Shown here: piece by piece, positions 7,549 to 16,633 of the stretch
Numbering within the stretch: the stretch's first letter is position 1
Layout of the letters: the number at the start of each line of letters is the position of its first letter
DNA from: Phycisphaerales bacterium
GTDB lineage: Bacteria > Planctomycetota > Phycisphaerae > Phycisphaerales > UBA1924
Reading direction: 5' to 3'
Assembly: GCA_029213305.1 (NCBI GenBank)
Contig: JARGPA010000017.1
Location: 31,085-77,066, forward strand
DNA: 45,982 nt
Notes under the pieces: model-generated
Database searches by the model: none
The model's input: only the letters and a program-made list of their open reading frames with translations
What the model was told of the DNA's origin: nothing
Translations under genes and position numbers: made by a program

Positions 7549-9224
7549 CCGTTGTCCTCACTCCATCTCCTCACCACGGCTTCCGGGCCGTCGAGCACAC
7601 AACGCGCGAGTCGATCTGCGCGTGCGGGCTCTAAATCGTCGGGCACTTCCTGGCCGACGGTAATAAAGCTTAGCGGTAGACCAATCCGGTCGGAGAGACC
7701 CGCGATAGGGCCGGTGGTCACCGCTTCATCAAGCTTGGTAAGGATACACCTGTCAGGGCCTAAAGCCTTGAATCTTTCTGCAGTCTTTCTCAGAACATTA
7801 TCCCCAACCGTTGTGGACAACACTAGATGTGTTTCATCTGGAGCCGCAGCAGCGGTAAACTCGGCTAACTCATCAAGTCTACGAGCATCATTCTGTGAGC
7901 GTCCAGCAGTATCAACAACTACGATATCACAATCCCCTAGATCAGCAATCGCTCGTTCCATCTCTTCAGGGCTGTTTGCCACTTTCAAAGGCAACCCAAT
8001 GATCCCGGCGTAGGTTCGCAGTTGCTCGACGGCTGCAATTCGGTAAGTGTCTGAAGTTACTAGACCTACCTGCTTATTGTGACGAAGTTTATATGTCGCG
8101 GCGAGTTTCGCAACTGTAGTTGTCTTCCCAACACCAGTAGGTCCAACAAGCGCGATCACGCGTGGTCGATCACCCTTTGAATGAGTTTCGATATGGAGTA
8201 AAGATTCTGATCTTGTTCGGATAGTTGATTCAATCTCACGCAGGAGCGCCTGTCGAACAATTGCTGAATCTTTGAGCTCGATCGCATCGAGACGATCCCG
8301 AACACTGCCCACCAAATTATCGACGAGATCAACAGGAACATCGTTGTCGATCATGTTCGAATAGAGCGCAAAGAGAGGCGCAGGCATCTCTCCGCTCGGG
8401 AGTGCGGCTTCTGGGTTGCTTGATCCGACAGCGACTGCAGTCTTTCTCGTGGATTCAAGAACCTGTCCCATCATTTTCTGAAGCGTGTCAATTTGTGAAC
8501 GCAGTTCGCCGTTCGTCTGTTCATCTTCACTATTTGTTGGTTCAACATTTTTCTTGTCAACTGAATTTGGACGAGTCCGTTTCGGAGTCTTTGGAATCAT
8601 CGCAGATGCTACTGGACGATCAGTAAACCGATTTGTGGTTGACTTGGGAATATTGATTTCTAGATCATTATTTGTAGGATCAACAGGAGGCGCAGTTGGT
8701 GTATTAACACCTAACGGGGGTTGCTTAATTGTTGATCTGGATCCGCGACGAGGTGCTTGACGAGATGGAGTTTCAGTTTTTGTATTGTCAGCGAAAAGTG
8801 CATCTCGTCCACTAATATCAGTCTCATGATCAATTTGTGTTCCAACGGCAACTGGTGATTCTCCAGGTCCAATCCCTTGAGCTGCTAGTCGTTGACGCGT
8901 AATAGTCCGTCCTCGTTGGATCACTATTTCTGGGCGCTGTTCTTCAAGTTTTTGTTGAACAACTCTCTGCTCAATCGGTTTTGATTCGAGAGGTTTTGGT
9001 TCAATGACTTGAGTTGCAACACGAGGAGCTTTTCGAGGCGCTCGTGATTTGATCGCGTTAGGGGATGATGCGGTTATCTCAACCATTGACTTGCCGCCCA
9101 AACCGAACCAAGCGCCGACTCGATAACTGCGGGTATGAAGAATCATCGCGTCCTTACCCAAGTCTTTCCTGACATGGGCGAGTGCTTGAGCCATTGTTTC
9201 AGCGGTATAGGTTTTGAGCTTCAT
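7545..9224 (-). CDS. flhF: FlhF, SRP-type GTPase for flagellar placement
   Basis: 559 aa, longer than many FlhF proteins. SRP-family GTPase that marks the site of flagellar assembly at the membrane. The N-terminal B domain has the typical opening MKLKTYTAETMAQALAHVRKDLG. Residues about 60-290 are a polar, proline-rich linker of low conservation. The NG domain follows: G1 GPTGVGKTTTVAKLAA, G2 TSDTYRIAAVEQLRTYA, G3 VVVDTAGRSQNDARRL, G4 LTKLDEA, and the family tail GLPLSFITVGQEVPDDLEPA. The Shine-Dalgarno AGGAC lies in the loop of a GCC/GGC mini-hairpin (9228-9238). A 150-base gap separates it from flhA, without a recognisable terminator. Confidence 0.96.
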   Translation of the reverse strand: MKLKTYTAETMAQALAHVRKDLGKDAMILHTRSYRVGAWFGLGGKSMVEITASSPNAIKSRAPRKAPRVATQVIEPKPLESKPIEQRVVQQKLEEQRPEIVIQRGRTITRQRLAAQGIGPGESPVAVGTQIDHETDISGRDALFADNTKTETPSRQAPRRGSRSTIKQPPLGVNTPTAPPVDPTNNDLEINIPKSTTNRFTDRPVASAMIPKTPKRTRPNSVDKKNVEPTNSEDEQTNGELRSQIDTLQKMMGQVLESTRKTAVAVGSSNPEAALPSGEMPAPLFALYSNMIDNDVPVDLVDNLVGSVRDRLDAIELKDSAIVRQALLREIESTIRTRSESLLHIETHSKGDRPRVIALVGPTGVGKTTTVAKLAATYKLRHNKQVGLVTSDTYRIAAVEQLRTYAGIIGLPLKVANSPEEMERAIADLGDCDIVVVDTAGRSQNDARRLDELAEFTAAAAPDETHLVLSTTVGDNVLRKTAERFKALGPDRCILTKLDEAVTTGPIAGLSDRIGLPLSFITVGQEVPDDLEPARADRLARCVLDGPEAVVRRWSEDNG

Positions 9225-9374
9225 CTGGCCGTCCTGGCTATGCGCATCATATGCGTGGGTTGAATCGCCTACATTGGCGTTTTATCTACGCACACTGTAC
9301 CCGCTTTGAGAGCGATGCACCACCCCCAGTCCCACGAACCCTGAGCAGAATCAGCGGAATTCACACTTGGGACA

Positions 9375-11555
9375 TTACGCTGACGCGCCCATCTCTACTT
9401 GAGAACCTTGAGTCACTGAATCTTCTTGCCCAACTGGTGTGATGAGTGCAAGTGATTCAACATTGATACCAGGAACAATTTCATTGTACCCAAGTACCGC
9501 CGCTGCAGGAACATGGGGTTCAATGACTTGCCAGATCGCGTTTCGCACCTGTGGAGAAGCAATCACAACTGGCATCCCGCCGTGGGCGTTGACGGCTGCT
9601 AGACCGTCGGCGATCTTCGTCGCTATCTGACGCGCAATTTGAGCGGGCATATTCAATGTTGTCCCCTGCGCTCCACGATCAATGTATGCATTGACTTGAT
9701 CTTCGAGCCCCGGATCGAGAGTCACGCACAGGAGTGACATTGCGCCCTGAGCGTCCTGCATGGCATAAAGCGAACAAATTGTTCTTCTCAACCCATTGCG
9801 AACATATTCAACTAGGACATCCAGATCCTTGGTTTTGGTTCCCCAATCCGCGAGCGTTTCAAGAATCGTCTCCATATCACGGATTGGAACTCGTTCACGC
9901 AAGAGGGACTGGAGAATTTTCTGGAGTTCACCCGTCTTGATGATCCCTGGGATTGTTTCTTCTACAAGTTTCCCAGCCTTCTCTTTGAGCCCTTCAAGTA
10001 AGTTGTTCACTTCTTCGCGAGTGAGTAGCTCATCTGCGTAGATCTTCACGATCTCAGTGATATGAGTCGCGAGCACACTCGTAGGGTCGACGACAGTGTA
10101 GTTGAGTGTTTCAGCTCGCGATCGGAGTTGTGGTTCAATCCAAATTGCGTCGAGCCCGAACGCAGGTTCTTTTGTTGGGATTCCTTCGATCTGATCAGTT
10201 ACGAGTCCTGAATCCATTGCCATCAGTTTGTTTACTTCAACTGAACCTGCAGCCACCGTGTTCCCACGAATTTTGACTCGATACTCTCCTGGGGATAGTT
10301 GCATATTGTCACGGATTCGGACTGGGGGCATGACCAATCCGAGTTCAACTGCGAGTTGACGACGAACAGCGCTTACTCTATCGAGTAAATCTCCTCCTTG
10401 AGCAGTATCAATCAATGAAACAAGGCCGTACCCAACTTCAAGCTCAAGTACATCAACCTTGAGCAAATCTTCAACTGGTGGCGCAGGTGGAGGTCCGGAC
10501 GATGCTTCTGAAATCTGTTCTTCCATCGCTCGGGAAGCTTTGGATTTGGTTGACTTCATCATCCAATAACCAAGTCCGCCAATTGCAAACGCGGTAGTAA
10601 GCAACGGAATAGTTGGGAGAGGTGTAAAGGAGAGAACTGCAAGGAAACCTGCAGTAATCATCATCCCTGTGGGTTGTGATGTCAGTTGAGTCGTTAGTTC
10701 ACTTCCTAGGTTATTCTTATCTCCTGAACGAGTCACAATTAACGCGGCCGCCATCGAGATAATGAAACTAGGAACCTGAGAAGTGAGACCGTCACCGATC
10801 GTCAATCGAGTGAAGACTTCTGCGGATTGTCCTGCAGGCCAACTTCGTTCGATTGTTCCTACTGCAAATCCACCCGCGATATTAACAGCGGTGATAATGA
10901 TCCCCGCAATCGCATCGCCTTTGACGAACTTGGATGCACCGTCCATTGCCCCGTAAAAATCTGCTTCTCTCGATATTTCTTCTCGTCGATCTCTTGCTTC
11001 TTGCTCAGAGATCATTCCATTTGAAAGTTCTGCGTCGATCGCCATCTGCTTACCAGGCATTGCGTCGAGTGTAAATCGAGCCGCGACTTCTGCAATTCGT
11101 CCAGCACCCTTGGTAATAACCATGAACTGCACGATCATGAGGATCGAGAAGATGATGACGCCTACGAATAGAGAGTCACCCGCAACGAATGAACCAAATG
11201 CGCTGATCACTTTACCCGCGACTCCGATTGCTTCGTCTGGGCTTGCCGCGTCAGCGGTCAAAATCAATCGCGTCGAAGCAATGTTGAGAACCAACCGAAG
11301 CAATGTCGTCGCAAGGAGCAGAGACGGGAACACACTAAACTCGAGTGCTCGCTTCATGTAGAGCGTTGTCAGGAGAACGATAACAGCAAGTGAGATATTG
11401 AGCGCGATGAGGATATCAAGAATCGCTGGCGGTAAAGGCACAAGCAAAACCGACAATAACATGACAAACCCGACAGGCACAATTAAGGCCCGCATCTCTG
11501 CGATCCGGAGCATCCATGCCGGGAAAGCGATCGAGTTTCGTTGCTCATTTGCCAC
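9375..11555 (-). CDS. flhA: FlhA, flagellar type III export gate protein
   Basis: 726 aa, near the usual length. Core membrane protein of the flagellar export gate. The N-terminal half has about eight membrane segments, with the conserved loop GSFVAGDSLFVGVIIFSI and the FHIPEP-family stretch VAARFTLDAMPGKQMAIDAEL. The C-terminal half is the cytoplasmic chaperone and substrate docking domain (about 370-726), including the RDM.TILETLADW region. The start is GTG at 11555; the nearest GGAG is about 13 bases away, unusually far, so initiation may depend on coupling to flhB, whose stop lies 41 bases upstream. Confidence 0.97.
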   Translation of the reverse strand: MANEQRNSIAFPAWMLRIAEMRALIVPVGFVMLLSVLLVPLPPAILDILIALNISLAVIVLLTTLYMKRALEFSVFPSLLLATTLLRLVLNIASTRLILTADAASPDEAIGVAGKVISAFGSFVAGDSLFVGVIIFSILMIVQFMVITKGAGRIAEVAARFTLDAMPGKQMAIDAELSNGMISEQEARDRREEISREADFYGAMDGASKFVKGDAIAGIIITAVNIAGGFAVGTIERSWPAGQSAEVFTRLTIGDGLTSQVPSFIISMAAALIVTRSGDKNNLGSELTTQLTSQPTGMMITAGFLAVLSFTPLPTIPLLTTAFAIGGLGYWMMKSTKSKASRAMEEQISEASSGPPPAPPVEDLLKVDVLELEVGYGLVSLIDTAQGGDLLDRVSAVRRQLAVELGLVMPPVRIRDNMQLSPGEYRVKIRGNTVAAGSVEVNKLMAMDSGLVTDQIEGIPTKEPAFGLDAIWIEPQLRSRAETLNYTVVDPTSVLATHITEIVKIYADELLTREEVNNLLEGLKEKAGKLVEETIPGIIKTGELQKILQSLLRERVPIRDMETILETLADWGTKTKDLDVLVEYVRNGLRRTICSLYAMQDAQGAMSLLCVTLDPGLEDQVNAYIDRGAQGTTLNMPAQIARQIATKIADGLAAVNAHGGMPVVIASPQVRNAIWQVIEPHVPAAAVLGYNEIVPGINVESLALITPVGQEDSVTQGSQVEMGASA

Positions 11556-11596
11556 GCGAAAAAATTAACTCCTACATCCTTGTAGCTACATACAGA

Positions 11597-12718
11597 CTAT
11601 ACGCCCGCAGGCTCTTGTGCTTGCGATTCTGTGCTCATTCTTTGCCTCATCTTGTCTTCAAGTCGACTATCAATCTTATATACAAATGCGAGTAACTCTG
11701 CGACTGCTTCGTAATGCTCTAGAGTGACTTCTTGCCCTACTTCAATCCCCCAGTACAGCGCTCTTGCTAAGGGGGGGCGCTCAATAATTGGTACACTGTT
11801 CTGACGAGCAATCTGACGAATCCGAAACGCGATGAGATCCGCACCCTTCGCAGTGACTTTGGGAGCTCCCATTGTTTCTGGATCATATTTTATTGCAACT
11901 GAAAAGTGAGTCGGGTTCGTCACGATGACATCTGCTTCAGGAACAGACGCGCCGATCTGTTGCATCACAATTTCACGCGCCATCTGTCTGCGGCGCCCCT
12001 TTAGCATTGGATCGCCTTCCATTGACTTGCGCTCATCTTTGACTTCTTGCTTGCTCATGCGAAGATCTTTGGTGTGCTGATGTCGTTGATATATGAAGTC
12101 GATGATCGCAAGAAAGAGAAGCAACAGAGAGAGGATGATCGCGAGAATGAAAATCAACCTCATGATTGCTGTCAGCGCCATCAAAGGGGTGAGCTTTGGA
12201 AGAACTGCGATGGTATCAAGATTTGAAAGAATAAATGTGTAAGTCACAAAGATCATCACTGTCAACTTGAGAGTGTTGATGACGGTTTTGACAAGCCCAC
12301 GAATCCCAAAGATCCGCTTAATCCCCGAGATAGGAGAGAGTTTGTTGAGCTTTGGTTGAAGAGGTTCAGCACTAATCAACCAACCAACTTGAATGAAGTT
12401 ACCAACATACGCAACGATCGCAGCAAGTACAAGAATGGGAACGACGGTAACTATTGTTTCATATGCTGCGACTTTGGAGCCTGCATAGATTGAATCTACT
12501 GCGAGAATATCTGCAGAGATATCGCCGCTAAGGGTTTTTGTCATCACTCTTGCAAACATACTGGTGACAGTCGAACCGAAAACAAGAAAAATGATCAGTC
12601 CACCAAAGAGTGAGAGTGATCCTGCCAAATCCTGACTCTTCGGCACTTGCCCTTTCGCGCGAGACTCTCGCAACTTCTTTGCGGTCGGTTCTTCAGTACG
12701 TTCACCGAGATCATCCAT
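11597..12718 (-). CDS. flhB: FlhB, flagellar export specificity switch
   Basis: 373 aa. Export-gate protein that switches secretion from rod/hook to filament substrates. It opens with the family motif GERTEEPTAKKLRESRAKGQVPKS, has four membrane helices (about 30-210), then the cytoplasmic domain with KQEVKDERKSMEGDP and the autocleavage site NPTH at residues 268-271, followed by SVAIKYDP. The motif is intact, so switching should be functional. The ATG lies inside the end of fliR (8-base overlap). fliK, the hook ruler that triggers the switch, is in the same cluster. Confidence 0.97.
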   Translation of the reverse strand: MDDLGERTEEPTAKKLRESRAKGQVPKSQDLAGSLSLFGGLIIFLVFGSTVTSMFARVMTKTLSGDISADILAVDSIYAGSKVAAYETIVTVVPILVLAAIVAYVGNFIQVGWLISAEPLQPKLNKLSPISGIKRIFGIRGLVKTVINTLKLTVMIFVTYTFILSNLDTIAVLPKLTPLMALTAIMRLIFILAIILSLLLLFLAIIDFIYQRHQHTKDLRMSKQEVKDERKSMEGDPMLKGRRRQMAREIVMQQIGASVPEADVIVTNPTHFSVAIKYDPETMGAPKVTAKGADLIAFRIRQIARQNSVPIIERPPLARALYWGIEVGQEVTLEHYEAVAELLAFVYKIDSRLEDKMRQRMSTESQAQEPAGV

Positions 12719-13511
12719 GACGAACTCCGATCATACCAAAGCTTAATACCCATGCATGAACCTCTTCCAATACATTGAGCATTTCATCCCCTGCGATCAT
12801 CCCGATGGTTCCGATTAGAACCATCATGATTGAAAGCCCAGCAATAATCTGGATTGAAAAACCGATACTCATAATGTTAATCTGAGGCATCGTCTTCATG
12901 ATGAATCCCATCGAGATCATCAACAACGAGACAACCGCCATGATCGGCGAAGCAACTTGGATCGCGAGCTCAAATCCAGAGTTGAGCACACTGAGAAGCA
13001 ACTCGACAGGGGTATCTCCTGCGCCGAAGGTACCGCTACCGATTGTGAAGAAAGAGTCTGCAAGGATGATAAAAATCGTCTCAAAGCCTCCCACTGTTAT
13101 GTAGATAAAAATACTCAGATAGAACAAAAGCTGTCCAACAACACTTGAGTTTGTATCGAGTTCCGGGTTAAAGGATTCTGCAAGGGAGAGCCCCATCTGA
13201 TATCCCATCAGGTAACCACCCATTTGAATCGCAACCATTGGTAACCCCGCGATGAGTCCAATGATTAATCCAATGAGGAGTTCTGTAAACAACATGGGTG
13301 CAAGCGATGGAAGATCAATCACTTCTGGAAGCGTGTGCGTTGGAACAAATGGAAAAATCGCAACCGCAAACATGAACGCAAGCATCGCTTTGAATAGAAC
13401 TGGTATCGAGTTGCTCGAAAGTAACGGCGTAAAGAGAAAGATCCCAGTGATCCTTGCAAGGATCATCAAGAATGGAACTCCTTGCGACAGGATAGAATCG
13501 ATACCGTTCAA
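12711..13511 (-). CDS. fliR: FliR, flagellar export gate protein
   Basis: 266 aa. Export-gate membrane protein that forms the FliPQR pore. Six or so hydrophobic segments, with family features near the start (RITGIFLFTPLLSSNSIPVLFK) and ELLIGLIIGLIAGLPMVAIQMGGYLMGYQMG in the middle. The start is TTG at 13511: a stop codon lies directly upstream in frame, and GGAG is five bases before the TTG. TTG starts are rare in this window (flgB is the other). It ends inside flhB. Confidence 0.95.
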   Translation of the reverse strand: MNGIDSILSQGVPFLMILARITGIFLFTPLLSSNSIPVLFKAMLAFMFAVAIFPFVPTHTLPEVIDLPSLAPMLFTELLIGLIIGLIAGLPMVAIQMGGYLMGYQMGLSLAESFNPELDTNSSVVGQLLFYLSIFIYITVGGFETIFIILADSFFTIGSGTFGAGDTPVELLLSVLNSGFELAIQVASPIMAVVSLLMISMGFIMKTMPQINIMSIGFSIQIIAGLSIMMVLIGTIGMIAGDEMLNVLEEVHAWVLSFGMIGVRHG

Positions 13512-13540
13512 TCATTCTCCATTAAGAAATGACACGCCCG

Positions 13541-13798
13541 TTAAAAGAGTTGCAACATCTCGAATGTGAATGCGAGGATCCGCCCCACGATCCAAGGAAG
13601 AAGAACAATCGCAATAACAATCACTCCAAGTAACTTAGGAACGAAAGTCAATGTCTGATCTTGGATGGAAGTCACCGATTGAATCAGACTGATCAAGAGT
13701 CCGATGATCATCCCCGCCATCAGAAGAGGAAACGCGATCTTGAGAGTGACCATCAAAGCATCACGGATAAACTGGATTGATGATTCATCATAAACCAT
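13541..13798 (-). CDS. fliQ: FliQ, flagellar export gate protein
   Basis: 85 aa, the normal length. Two-helix membrane protein of the FliPQR export pore. The family pattern is clear: FIRDALMVTLKIAFPLLMAGMIIGLLISLIQSVTSIQDQTLTFVPKLLGVIV. The ATG has AGGAG six to seven bases upstream. It lies 12 bases after fliP and 29 bases before fliR, within the run fliOPQR-flhBA. Confidence 0.96.
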   Translation of the reverse strand: MVYDESSIQFIRDALMVTLKIAFPLLMAGMIIGLLISLIQSVTSIQDQTLTFVPKLLGVIVIAIVLLPWIVGRILAFTFEMLQLF

Positions 13799-13810
13799 GC
13801 GATCTCCTAA

Positions 13811-14845
13811 CTACTCAAGTTGAACAAGCGGATCGAGTGTGTTCGAGCGATGTTTAAACTTACAAATCAACAAAACAGGAATGAATGCAGCGGTTACCGC
13901 GCTTTCTCGAGCACCGCCTCCTTCTTGAACGAAACTCTCGAGCAAACTACCAACGATGAGTGACCACCCATCAACCATCACAAACAACATTAGTTTGAAC
14001 GGCAACGAAATCAGAACCGGAGGCAACATCATCATGCTCATCGAGATAAGCAAACTTGCGATAACCATGTCGATCACAAGGAATGGAAGATAGACCCGAA
14101 ACCCCATTAAGAAAGCGACCTTTAACTCAGAGAGCATGTACGCAGGAACCAATGTTGTTGTGGATATATCTGCTCGTGTGAGTGTCTCAGGAGCAGATGT
14201 ATCGACACCTTGATAGTTAAGGATCATGAAAAGACTCGACCAGTTGTCTGTTGCTTCGATCTGATCGAACATGAAATCACGCATTGGGTTTGAAGCGCGA
14301 TCCCAAAGCAAATCGAGCTCTCGGATCTCCCCAGACTGATAAGGAATAACCGCGTCTGTCCATATTCGATCGATTGTTGGTTTCATTACCAATGCCGTCA
14401 TAAACAAAGCTAAACCAGTCACCACTTGTGCAGGGGGGAGTGACTGGGTACCCATTGCTTGACGAAGCAACGCAAGGACAACCATGATCCGAACGAAACT
14501 CGTCGTCATCAACATAATCGATGGTACAAGTGCAATAACAGTCAACAGCAACATAATGTTGACTGCAACTGAAACGCCGCTCTTTTGTGATTGACTACCA
14601 CTCGACGATGTGTTTAAACCATCTCCTAGATTCCCTGCACCCTGAACTAGCATTCCTGCATCATTGAGTAACTCAAGAGGATTAAACTGTCCTGTAGAGT
14701 TTGGAGTCGTATTCGTCGATGAAGTTGGAGCTACTGAGTTCGTAGTAGAAGAAGGGGTTTGCGGCCCGTACCCCTGCGCGAAAGCAGAGTGACTACTCAC
14801 AAACAACAATCCGACCAATAAGATGACACGCAATGAGAGTTTCAC
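13811..14845 (-). CDS. fliP: FliP, flagellar export gate protein with extended ends
   Basis: 344 aa, about 100 residues longer than the usual FliP. A signal peptide ends SAFA-QG near residue 24. An unusual Ser/Thr/Asn/Gly-rich segment (about 25-90) precedes the first core helix. The core is typical: IALVPSIMLMTTSFVRIMVVLALLRQAMGTQSLPP, FMTALVMKPTIDRIW, and LPFLVIDMVIASLLISMSMMMLPPVLISLPFKLMLFVMVDGWSLIVGSL. About 35 residues follow the usual end. The start is GTG at 14845, overlapping the fliO stop by four bases (GTGA). It forms the export pore with FliQ and FliR. Confidence 0.95.
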   Translation of the reverse strand: MKLSLRVILLVGLLFVSSHSAFAQGYGPQTPSSTTNSVAPTSSTNTTPNSTGQFNPLELLNDAGMLVQGAGNLGDGLNTSSSGSQSQKSGVSVAVNIMLLLTVIALVPSIMLMTTSFVRIMVVLALLRQAMGTQSLPPAQVVTGLALFMTALVMKPTIDRIWTDAVIPYQSGEIRELDLLWDRASNPMRDFMFDQIEATDNWSSLFMILNYQGVDTSAPETLTRADISTTTLVPAYMLSELKVAFLMGFRVYLPFLVIDMVIASLLISMSMMMLPPVLISLPFKLMLFVMVDGWSLIVGSLLESFVQEGGGARESAVTAAFIPVLLICKFKHRSNTLDPLVQLE

Positions 14846-15855
14846 TCGCTTTGCTCCCGGCGCATCGTTGCTAGCCTCCTGCGGAGCACGCCCGCGGCGG
14901 CTTGCGAATCCTGTCCTGATGACCAGAGCTCTGCACGATCACCTTCTTCAGTCGTAATTGTTCTCACTGGATCCTTGCGACGAGTTGGAAAACGAACTGA
15001 TGCAACTTCAGGACTGGAGTAATCTACATCATTTAGATACTCATCTGTAAGATCATCTGCTTCGCGGAGAGTCTGCTCGAAAGATTGGGCGATTGAATCA
15101 CCCGAGGCAGTCCTAGCTTTGAGTAGTACCGATGCGATGTCTTCTGCATCATTTAACTCACAGAGAGTCTGCATTGATGAAGCCTTGCCCCACTTCCCTC
15201 TGCTCGATGAAGCATGCGAAAGCAAAAGCACCTTACGATCGAACTTGAGAACAACCAAAGTCATCCCACGAGAGATTGGATATCTTCCAAGAACCTCAAT
15301 GATTCCTGATGGAGCGCTCCCACCTGCGCCAAGTTTTCCCGCGAGCCCATTTTGAGACTTCGCGAGTTTCTTGAACACTTGTCCCAACCCAAGGATCAGT
15401 AACAGAACACCTGAAAGAGCGACAATCGTTTGAACCCATCCTTGATCAAGAGCACTTGCGTCTGGATCTGGTTCATTCGAACCGATAAGTGTTGATCGAG
15501 GAGTAGGACTCCCCAAGGGGATCGACTCGGATCGCCCTAAAGAACGATTTCGTCGAATCTCAGACTCACTCAAATCGTTATTCGTCTGATTGAGCTGATT
15601 TGATTGATCGGGCACTTCTGCTCTTGCTTTTCCCAACAAGAGTTCATCAATCGCAGGACGAATCGACTTGCTATCTGATGGAGTTTGATCTAGATCAACC
15701 TCTGCTTGAACTGGCAACAAAGGGATCTCATTTGGATTCGGACCAACCTGTGCATGAGCAACGCCCCCGACAAATAGCGTCGCGCTGATGAGCAATGAAT
15801 AGATTGGCATTCTGGACAAGATCGATTGTGATCTTGCACTTGTTTGAGTGTGCAT
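14842..15855 (-). CDS. fliO: FliO, flagellar export assembly protein
   Basis: 337 aa, long for FliO. A signal-peptide-like start ends AHA-QV (about residue 36). A polar periplasmic region of about 100 residues is followed by a single membrane helix (about 138-162, GWVQTIVALSGVLLLILGLGQVFKKLAKS). The cytoplasmic FliO domain (GIIEVLGRYPISRGMTLVVLKFDRKVLLLSHA) comes next, and then an extra C-terminal region of about 100 residues. FliO helps assemble the FliP ring. Identity rests on the domain pattern and on its place directly before fliP. The Shine-Dalgarno GGA lies in the loop of GCCA/TGGC (15859-15869). Confidence 0.88.
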   Translation of the reverse strand: MHTQTSARSQSILSRMPIYSLLISATLFVGGVAHAQVGPNPNEIPLLPVQAEVDLDQTPSDSKSIRPAIDELLLGKARAEVPDQSNQLNQTNNDLSESEIRRNRSLGRSESIPLGSPTPRSTLIGSNEPDPDASALDQGWVQTIVALSGVLLLILGLGQVFKKLAKSQNGLAGKLGAGGSAPSGIIEVLGRYPISRGMTLVVLKFDRKVLLLSHASSSRGKWGKASSMQTLCELNDAEDIASVLLKARTASGDSIAQSFEQTLREADDLTDEYLNDVDYSSPEVASVRFPTRRKDPVRTITTEEGDRAELWSSGQDSQAAAGVLRRRLATMRREQSE

Positions 15856-15901
15856 GTCGCCATCCTGGCATTTGCAAGGCGGATCCTCCGCCCGATGGGA
15901 A

Positions 15902-16456
15902 TTAATTTTCAGCGAGGCTGATATCTACGATCTCACTGATTCGAACACAGAATAGATCATTCAGAACAAGAACTTCGCCTCGAGCGACTTTGCGGTCATT
16001 CACAAAGACATCAACAGGGTCACCCGCGAGCTTGTCGAGTTCAACAACTGCGCCGTCGCTGAGTTTAAGCACATCCTCAACAAACATCTTGGTTCGTCCA
16101 AGCTCGATGCGAACATTCATGTGAACATCAGAGAGGAGTTCCATCCCCTGCTTGGGAACTGAAGCAGCTTGATCAGAAAAAACTGGAGATTCAAAGGCCT
16201 GCCCTTGTGAACCTGCCCCTGAATCACCTGATTCGATTGCTGAATCTGCAACTCCCTGAACTTGATTGATCGCGGCCATCGCGGCAGCAAGAGTTTCGGC
16301 CTCTTCAGGCGTCATCTCTTCGCCGTCGGCGACAATCCCCTCAGGCGTATCTGCCTGTTGAGCATCCACTTGTGAATCATCCCCGTTTTCAGCGCCATCG
16401 CTTGTAGATGGGTTCTCTTCGTTGGATTCGGTGTTGTTTTCGTTCTCTTCAGACAT
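15902..16456 (-). CDS. fliN: FliN, flagellar C-ring switch protein with acidic N-terminal extension
   Basis: 184 aa. C-ring protein that supports export and rotation switching. The SpoA domain is the last 75 residues or so: [56 protein letters not shown]. The first 100 residues are a disordered, acidic Glu/Asn/Ser/Gln-rich tail, including an alanine-rich helix ([15 protein letters not shown]). Such N-terminal tails occur in some FliN/FliY proteins, but I see no CheC domain and no clear CheY-binding EIDALL-like motif. fliM, its usual upstream neighbour, is absent. A 177-base gap with a GCCGATAA element (16514-16521) precedes the gene. Confidence 0.93.
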   Translation of the reverse strand: MSEENENNTESNEENPSTSDGAENGDDSQVDAQQADTPEGIVADGEEMTPEEAETLAAAMAAINQVQGVADSAIESGDSGAGSQGQAFESPVFSDQAASVPKQGMELLSDVHMNVRIELGRTKMFVEDVLKLSDGAVVELDKLAGDPVDVFVNDRKVARGEVLVLNDLFCVRISEIVDISLAEN

Positions 16457-16633
16457 GAACTCAATCCATATAAGTAGGCCTACACAACAGCCACATCGGA
16501 TGCTGACTAATGGTTATCGGCCTCGAGATGAGTTCGTATCCAACTTTTGCGCATATCGCGCACAATCATTCTGCCGGCGCAATATTTGCACGATTCAGAT
16601 CATGATCATGGTATTAATTTGAGACTGCTTTGC
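16457..16633 (-). promoter_or_regulatory. fliL-fliN gap with sigma28-like -10
   Basis: No gene in this gap, where fliM usually lies. The minus strand carries an exact GCCGATAA at 16521-16514, about 58 bases before the fliN ATG. The -35 side is poor: GATA lies 15 bases upstream, and a CAAAAGTT stretch is too far away. It would start transcription of fliNOPQR-flhBAFG separately from the upstream genes. Confidence 0.45.

Noticed and set aside
7477..8013. 178-codon plus-strand frame across flhF and flhG
   Set aside because: Antisense shadow of two well-identified genes; Ser/Arg-rich translation, no ribosome site.
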